Shown here: positions 58,607 through 64,000 of the stretch, one piece after another
Layout: each line of letters starts with the position of its first letter
How positions within the stretch are numbered: the stretch's first letter is position 1
NCBI GenBank assembly: GCA_000310025.1
Contig: FN649740.1
Coordinates: 1,483,069-1,547,068 of the forward strand
DNA: 64,000 nt
Source of the DNA: Ectocarpus siliculosus
Taxonomy: Eukaryota > Sar > Phaeophyceae > Ectocarpales > Ectocarpaceae
Direction: 5' to 3'
Made by a program: the position numbers and the translations under genes
The notes under the pieces: model-generated
Databases searched by the model: none
Seen by the model: only the letters and a program-made list of their open reading frames with translations
Told to the model about the DNA's origin: nothing

Positions 58607-61600
58607 TGCCAGCCTGCTTGAATTATTTCGCCGACATCCCTTCTGTCGAACGAATCGTGGCCGTTTGATACTATACAGGTGAACGGCGAACAGACCTAGC
58701 CACCTCGTGGTAGTTAGACCTGACAATATCCAGCTATACTCCTGCTGTTTGCAGCTTTTTCAGCGCGGCAATTTGCGACTGTGGCCAGATGAGCTTCACC
58801 CATACCTTCAACGGCGTGCGTGTGTTCATAACCGTTGGCGTCGAACAGACGACGGCAGGCAGCGGTTTACCATGGAGCGGCGTATCCGTGCTCGGTCGTC
58901 GTCTAGCCACGGCGCAGGGTGGAACGGGCATCACGAAGAAAGCCACGACAACTGCGCTGGGAGTGCACCCTGCCGTAACTGCGGTACGGGCAGCGCAGGA
59001 TAGAAGCGCTTTCGACAAACGTGCCGTCTACGTCGACCTGATGGCGAAGAGCAAAGATAACGTAGGAAGAAGCTAGCGCTGCCCTCCGTGCGGTTGCGAA
59101 GTCGGGGCAAAACCTCGGGAGTACGCATTCCACTTCTTGCGGTTGGAGGAGCGATGACTTCAGCATCAGGGGGAGAAATCGCAGAACGAGCGCTATATAT
59201 ATAGAGAGAGAAATAGCGGTCGGATGCATACAAGCCGTATGCTTAGAACAAAGAGCAGAGGCCTCGCGACCGGGGTCGCGGAACGTACGGAACCACAATA
59301 GCCACGAGACAACCGGGGTGAGGGAAGCAGAAAGTCGACCTTACGGTAGTCGTCCAGAAAACGACCTCGATGTATGTAGATGTTGTAGAATAGTTTCCAT
59401 TGAGGGACTTGGTCGGTTGTGGGACTTTTTCTTTTGCAGCTGTAGTCTCCCGGCTGGTATTATTATTTGTGGGGCGAGAGACGGGTCTGTAAGAGTTAAC
59501 GCCTCCTATTGAGTGTGCCGGCGAGACGATGTGCGTTCTCCGTGGGTCTCTCTCCCCAACGCGTGGCCTAGAAAGGTAATACGCAATGGAGCCATTCGAA
59601 ATGACAACAGCAACAAAGAGGCCAGTTTCCCTTGCATCAAGCCCTTTCCATCCAGGACAAGGTTGGGGATTACGTCTGGTTTCTTCTCAATCCCTCCGCG
59701 GGAGGCACAGACTCCCAACTCCTCGGAAAAGCACCCAAGAACAGACGAAGCTGCCACACCCAACACGAAAATGACAGCCATGCCGGAGACAAGGCGATTC
59801 CAACGCAGCATTCCCATCATACACATATCATCCACGTAACCCCAGGAAACCCAGTAGATCCGTACTCTGCCTAGGAGTACTAAGTACTCTGCCTAGTGCT
59901 CCCAAACACTTCATGTTGGGGCTGTGATTGAGTCTTCAACACTAGTACTTATTTACACCATCAACAATTGCTCTGACCTTTCTCCAGCTTTTCCTCTCCC
60001 TTCCCTACTTTCTCAAGGACAAGAAACTACTGGACGTGTCCGTAATACTACGCATACGAGATTACACCAAATCAACAATAAGAGATTCAAGTGCAAGTCC
60101 ACTACTAGACTGAAATGAAGCTGATTTAATGTTCCCGGACTGAGATAGGAATATAATACACACAAACAATACAGATGAAAGAAGGACCAAATCGCTTCAA
60201 ACACTCAGTCGACAATCACGATGCTCACATAACGCGCTCGTTCCCCAGCGACCTGAGATGGATCAGACGTCATCGTCACACTTCATGTTCGTACATCTTA
60301 CCCTTTTTGCCCTCCGCGTCTGCCAGAGAGGATTGACCGACAATAAAACACCTAGCTCATACCCTATTCGCATTCAACACCAACAATAGGACAACAGGTG
60401 ATCATTGCTGTACACGTTGTTAACGCATGTTTCCTCCATGTTCTATGCTATTCTGGGATGGCCTCTCCCTGATCCCCAAGCCGTAACATGCCTCACTCCC
60501 TATCGTGCTTTGCGGCGCTATTTTCAGCTTTATGGTCTATCATCCGCCGACTAAAGCAGGTGACAACGATGTTGTCCGACCACGCATTCATGGAACAACC
60601 CAGCCATTGATCGTTTCAACGCCCACAATGTCCCTTCCCCTCCTTTTTCTCTCGCCGCTGCCTACGTGTGCCCTGGGCCATTTATCGAATCAAATAAGCC
60701 TCCCCTACGCTACAAACGTTCTTGCAGTACCCTCACATAGAGAAAAATCACATCATGATCTCGAATTCCACTCCTTGGGGTGGCTCGTCCGTCCAATAGT
60801 ACGAAACAGTCGACTATCGGTGGGAGATGAGACGAATCCACACTTCGCGCGGCCAACTCACGAGCAAAACCTGCATGTACCAGCAACACCATCTCGCCCC
60901 GTACACCGCGCACGAACGGGGGTAAATCAAAGAAATCTTGCATACTTTTCAAACTATTTGAAGTAAATCGTCGGTGACAATATTGTTAAAAACTACAACG
61001 TATTGCTGCGCAGAGGCGTTGGGCCGAGCAGCCGAGGAAATGCAAAACATCGACCACCAGGTTGTCGCAAGACGCAGATTTCTGAAATATTTACTACGGA
61101 GTATTCCCGAGCGCCTGAAATATTGATAGATATACATACCCTAGCGCCACCATCACGCTTACTATATCTGTCGTTGTTGTTGGGTGAAGTCACTGCCGAA
61201 GCAGATCGTCAACCAAAATAATCATAATCGAGCAATATGACTCACAATCAAGCAAAAACTCTAAATATCAAGCGATTACATGCAAACCGGGTGTCCACAC
61301 AGGCTACTACACTGTAATACAGGGGCTCCATATTCTGACTTGTACTCGGCAACAAGCTGAAGAGTACATGGCTAGTCAACATTGGAAGTAGCCAATTAAT
61401 ACCAACAGAGTCAGCAAGAACTGTACATCAGCCATCACATTGGTTGTACTACCCCCCCCCGATAACAACAAACATAGAGCCAATGGTGATGTGTGCCGGA
61501 CCAGCTGTTGGTTGCATGGGGTTGTCCATCACAACGATCACCATGACGCGCGAGGCAGAGCCGCTCCTGCTCTCCGAACATGTACAGCGCGGTTGCCTCC

Positions 61601-61763
61601 CACCCTACCTACCCCTTCTCGCCGTATTGTGGCGACAACCCTGTTCCTCTAGGTCCACGTAATGCTCTTGTCGCGAGCAAACAATCAACGCCGTTCCACC
61701 GTGTGACACGGCGGGGAGCGCAGTTGCAGAACGACGCCAGACACGAAGTTAACGATCAGTTTC
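58607..61763. other. 3.2 kb with no firmly supported gene
   Basis: 58734-59075 is open on both strands (plus: MSFTHTFNGVRVFITVGVEQ; minus: PTVMNTRTPLKVWVKLIWPQ), and its look differs from the neighbourhood; which strand codes, if either, is unclear. 60505-60966 is open on both strands without domains. The rest shows no repeat or exon that I can support. Confidence 0.4.
59506..59835 (-). CDS. Possible secreted or membrane-anchored small protein
   Basis: An open frame of 109 codons starts MDDMCMMGMLRWNRLVSGMA and continues VIFVLGVAASSVLGC, which would be a signal peptide or anchor. The following part is Gly/Lys-rich and then hydrophobic. Only the N-terminal half looks natural; the real exon may end near 59640. 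No family recognised. Confidence 0.25.
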   Translation of the reverse strand: MDDMCMMGMLRWNRLVSGMAVIFVLGVAASSVLGCFSEELGVCASRGGIEKKPDVIPNLVLDGKGLMQGKLASLLLLSFRMAPLRITFLGHALGRETHGERTSSRRHTQ

Positions 61764-62526
61764 TTAGTCGATCATGCAAGGAGCCTTGCCGGTGACGGAG
61801 CACATGTTCCCGTTGTCCTCGATGTCGCTCTGGCAGCAGTCGTCTCCGTCCAAACCCTCTCCGCGATTGCTGCAGCCATCGCCGCCGCACTCGCCGCACC
61901 CGGCCTGTCGCATGGCGAACAGTGGCGGAGTGGATTTAGCAGGTGTCCAAGGTTCACGTACAAAAGTAGCACAGCAAGGTGTGTACGAGAACAGGCACCC
62001 AACAACAAGAAACCCTGTTCGCGTCCAACGCGACCGCACACAGCCGTGTTGCTTCGAAAATCGCGAAACGGGGCACAACCTTCAAGACTTCAGTACTCTC
62101 GGGTCTATCCCAAACGGGCATTTGGAACACGACCACAACCAATCGCCGAGAAGGATGGGGTGATCTTTGCCTCCTTCCGCCCCACCCCCACAATCCAACC
62201 AATACCACCATCTTTTTCAGCAGCGGAGCGGTTTGATTTGGGCTGACGCCGAATCGAGCACTACACACCCACCCGCCAACCAAGAACCGCTTGCACGGAA
62301 AGACCCCACTTACCGAGCAACAGAAGTCACCCCTCTGGATCCCGTCGCACGTGAAGCCGGTGCCGGTGACAGACGTCGTCCCATAGGACCAGACAGACAT
62401 CCTGTCGTAGCCGCCGCACGCCTCGTCCGAGGCGCCGGCGCACGCCATGTCGCACTCGGACTCGGGGGCCTCCCCGTGCTGCTCGTAGTCAACAATCTCC
62501 ATGGACCCGTTCGACGGGCACCAGCA
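61764..62526 (-). CDS. WSC-domain secreted protein, last two exons
   Basis: Exon 62526-62314 (213 nt, phase 0 both ends, GTAAGT donor) encodes the end of a WSC domain: CWCPSNGSMEIVDYEQHGEA, then SECDMACAGASDEACGGYDR and MSVWSYG, with the family's Cys spacing and C-GG-Y motif. Exon 61904-61764 (141 nt, TAA) adds a small Cys-rich domain (CGECGGDGCSN...DDCCQSD..CSVTGKAPC). WSC domains bind carbohydrate and are common on secreted and wall proteins of brown algae. Upstream exons, with the rest of the WSC domain and a signal peptide, should lie above 62527 or beyond base 64000. The acceptor at 62527 (AAG) is less certain than the others. Confidence 0.8.
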
Positions 62527-64000
62527 CTTCGTTTGTTCATTCGGTTTCACGGGAATGATAGATGAGACGGGAGGTGACAAAAGTAGGTCAGCGAGTGGGT
62601 GGCGGAATGCAGACGAATATCAACACACGCATTGTGCGATACGCTAGCGCGGCGGTGGTCCACGGCGGCTCCGCGCGGGGACACATGCTAACAAGTAAGG
62701 GGTTAGCCGGGTTTGGAATGGATAAAGCGGAGAGAACAGGTACAGTCCAAAACAGAGTTCTTGTGCACGAATGAAGAGCAGGGCTCGATGTTCTAGCACT
62801 CCATTAATTTTCACAGCGCCTCCATCTTGTTGGCTTGAGACGAGGCATGTATCGATCGATCCCCTCCCCACGCGAAAGAAGATTTGGGCTTGTCCGAAGC
62901 TGTTGCGGTTTGGAATTTGAAGCGTCGTCGTCGTCGTCGCTGCCGTCCTCGTGAGCATGATCGACAGTTGGCACTGTGGACCACCTATCATGGCCACGAC
63001 GCCGTGGGTACGCATTGATGTCGTGTGCTAAGCATACGGCGCTGAGCGAGGAGCGGCGGTAAAGGTTTTGCTGAGCGTTCGTCGGGCGACGAAAACTTGA
63101 TCTCGGTTCGGAGGCGCCTCAGATCCGAAAAACAAGGAAAATCAACTCATTGAGTGTGGTTCAGTTCCCTCACCTCCTTTCCCCACTGCGTCCCGAAGTA
63201 CGGGGAGCCTTCGCACTCTTGCATGCACCGCTGTGTACGGGTTTGGTTTGGCGTCAACAGAGGAGGGAGGCGAAGAGTAGTAGCCACGCAAAAGACAACA
63301 CAGTTGTACGCGTCGTCGTGAAAGAAGGCATAACGCGAGGGTAGGGGAGATTAGTCTCTGTGAACCATCCACAGCGGTGGTTCAAACGGCGAAATCAGTG
63401 CTTCGGCTGTGCTCGATCCGCCCTAGTAACTTTATCGCACTTTCCCTCCCTGGAACAAGGATGGCGGTGTACCTACGATTTCACAGCCACCAGCGTCCTT
63501 CAGTGCTCAGGAAGGGCCAGGGTTCTGAGTTCTAAGCAGCGTTTAGATTTCTCAGGTAAAGCAGCGGTGTGCCCCTAGGGTCCGCGTCGCGGACCCGTTT
63601 TTGGTCACGGAACTCTCCCTTTCTCTCGAGGGAACGTGTACTTCGTCGGGATCCATGATAAGTCGTCCTGTAGCGGACGGCCCCGCTCGGCGATACGTGC
63701 ATGTGCCGTTTCGTTGTGTCTGGGAGTTTTTTTTTTTGTCTTGACTTCAAATCAGTGCTCACAGCGCTATATCTGAGTATATGGAGCCTCCACAAAAACG
63801 TTAACTTCAAAAATTTGAAACGTCGTGAATTTTTCTCATATGCTCGCACATTTCACGCGGTCACTCGTCGCACCCCTTTGCATTCACCTTCCCCTTGCCC
63901 CCTCACGGGCTCCCTCCCTGCAGCTGCTAAAACGTGCTCACTTTATCTTGCCCCCCACTTACACGTGCCGGCCTTTCCACGTTCTCTATGCCAACTAACC
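62527..64000. other. Upstream part of the WSC gene, unresolved
   Basis: No exon could be joined. Minus-strand frames such as 63015-62644 have no WSC features. Sequence near 63585-63600 (GGGTCCGCGTCGCGGACCCG) is a perfect short palindrome. Nothing else was supported. Confidence 0.4.

Noticed and set aside
60505-60966. 153-codon plus-strand frame
   Set aside because: Also largely open on the other strand, no domain, no repeat or splice support.

Overview
This is an assembled piece of eukaryotic nuclear DNA. Genes are cut into many short exons whose splice phases fit together. Introns are long, much of the window is transposon debris, and one stretch of 100 Ns lies at 10852-10951. The gene content (a WSC-domain secreted protein, a Pmp-repeat secreted protein, LINEs ending in poly-C, a Ngaro-type tyrosine-recombinase retrotransposon) fits a stramenopile, most likely a brown alga of the Ectocarpus kind. 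That species-level call is inference from gene content, not a database match.

Layout. 1-7.5 kb, minus strand: a TRAX-like gene (3' end off the left edge, 5' exon unresolved) followed upstream by a complete translin gene (3947-7112). These are the two subunits of the C3PO RNase, lying tail to head. 7.5-14.9 kb, plus strand: an eight-exon Fcf2/TDIF2-type pre-rRNA-processing gene, divergent from translin over a 0.2-0.4 kb shared promoter. A ~580 bp SINE-like element sits in its third intron. 18.1-21.5 kb, minus strand: a small coiled-coil gene and the last three exons of a probable membrane protein. 23.3-36.4 kb, plus strand: an eight-exon gene for a secreted protein with Pmp (GGAI/FxxN) repeats, whose first intron is 7.8 kb long and full of repeats.

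38.0-47.2 kb: a young, nearly intact Ngaro-type element with A1-ORFs-B1-A2-B2 split direct repeats, a gag-like region, an RT/RNase H ORF, a tyrosine recombinase and a ~2.2 kb array of ~121 bp tandem repeats in its leader. 47.5-49.3 kb, just beyond it: a foldback element with ~0.9 kb arms made of ~190 bp and 22 bp tandem repeats that switch polarity at the centre. 50.8-52.2 kb: ~0.5 kb tandem repeats. 53.1-57.4 kb: two decayed minus-strand LINEs, the first interrupted by a second copy of the SINE-like element. 57.7-58.6 kb: a small four-exon plus-strand gene. 61.8-62.5 kb: the last two exons of a WSC-domain gene on the minus strand.

Exon models were built by reading splice sites and checking that phases add up to an open reading frame with a stop. 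They were not tested against transcripts. Functions rest on motif recognition only.
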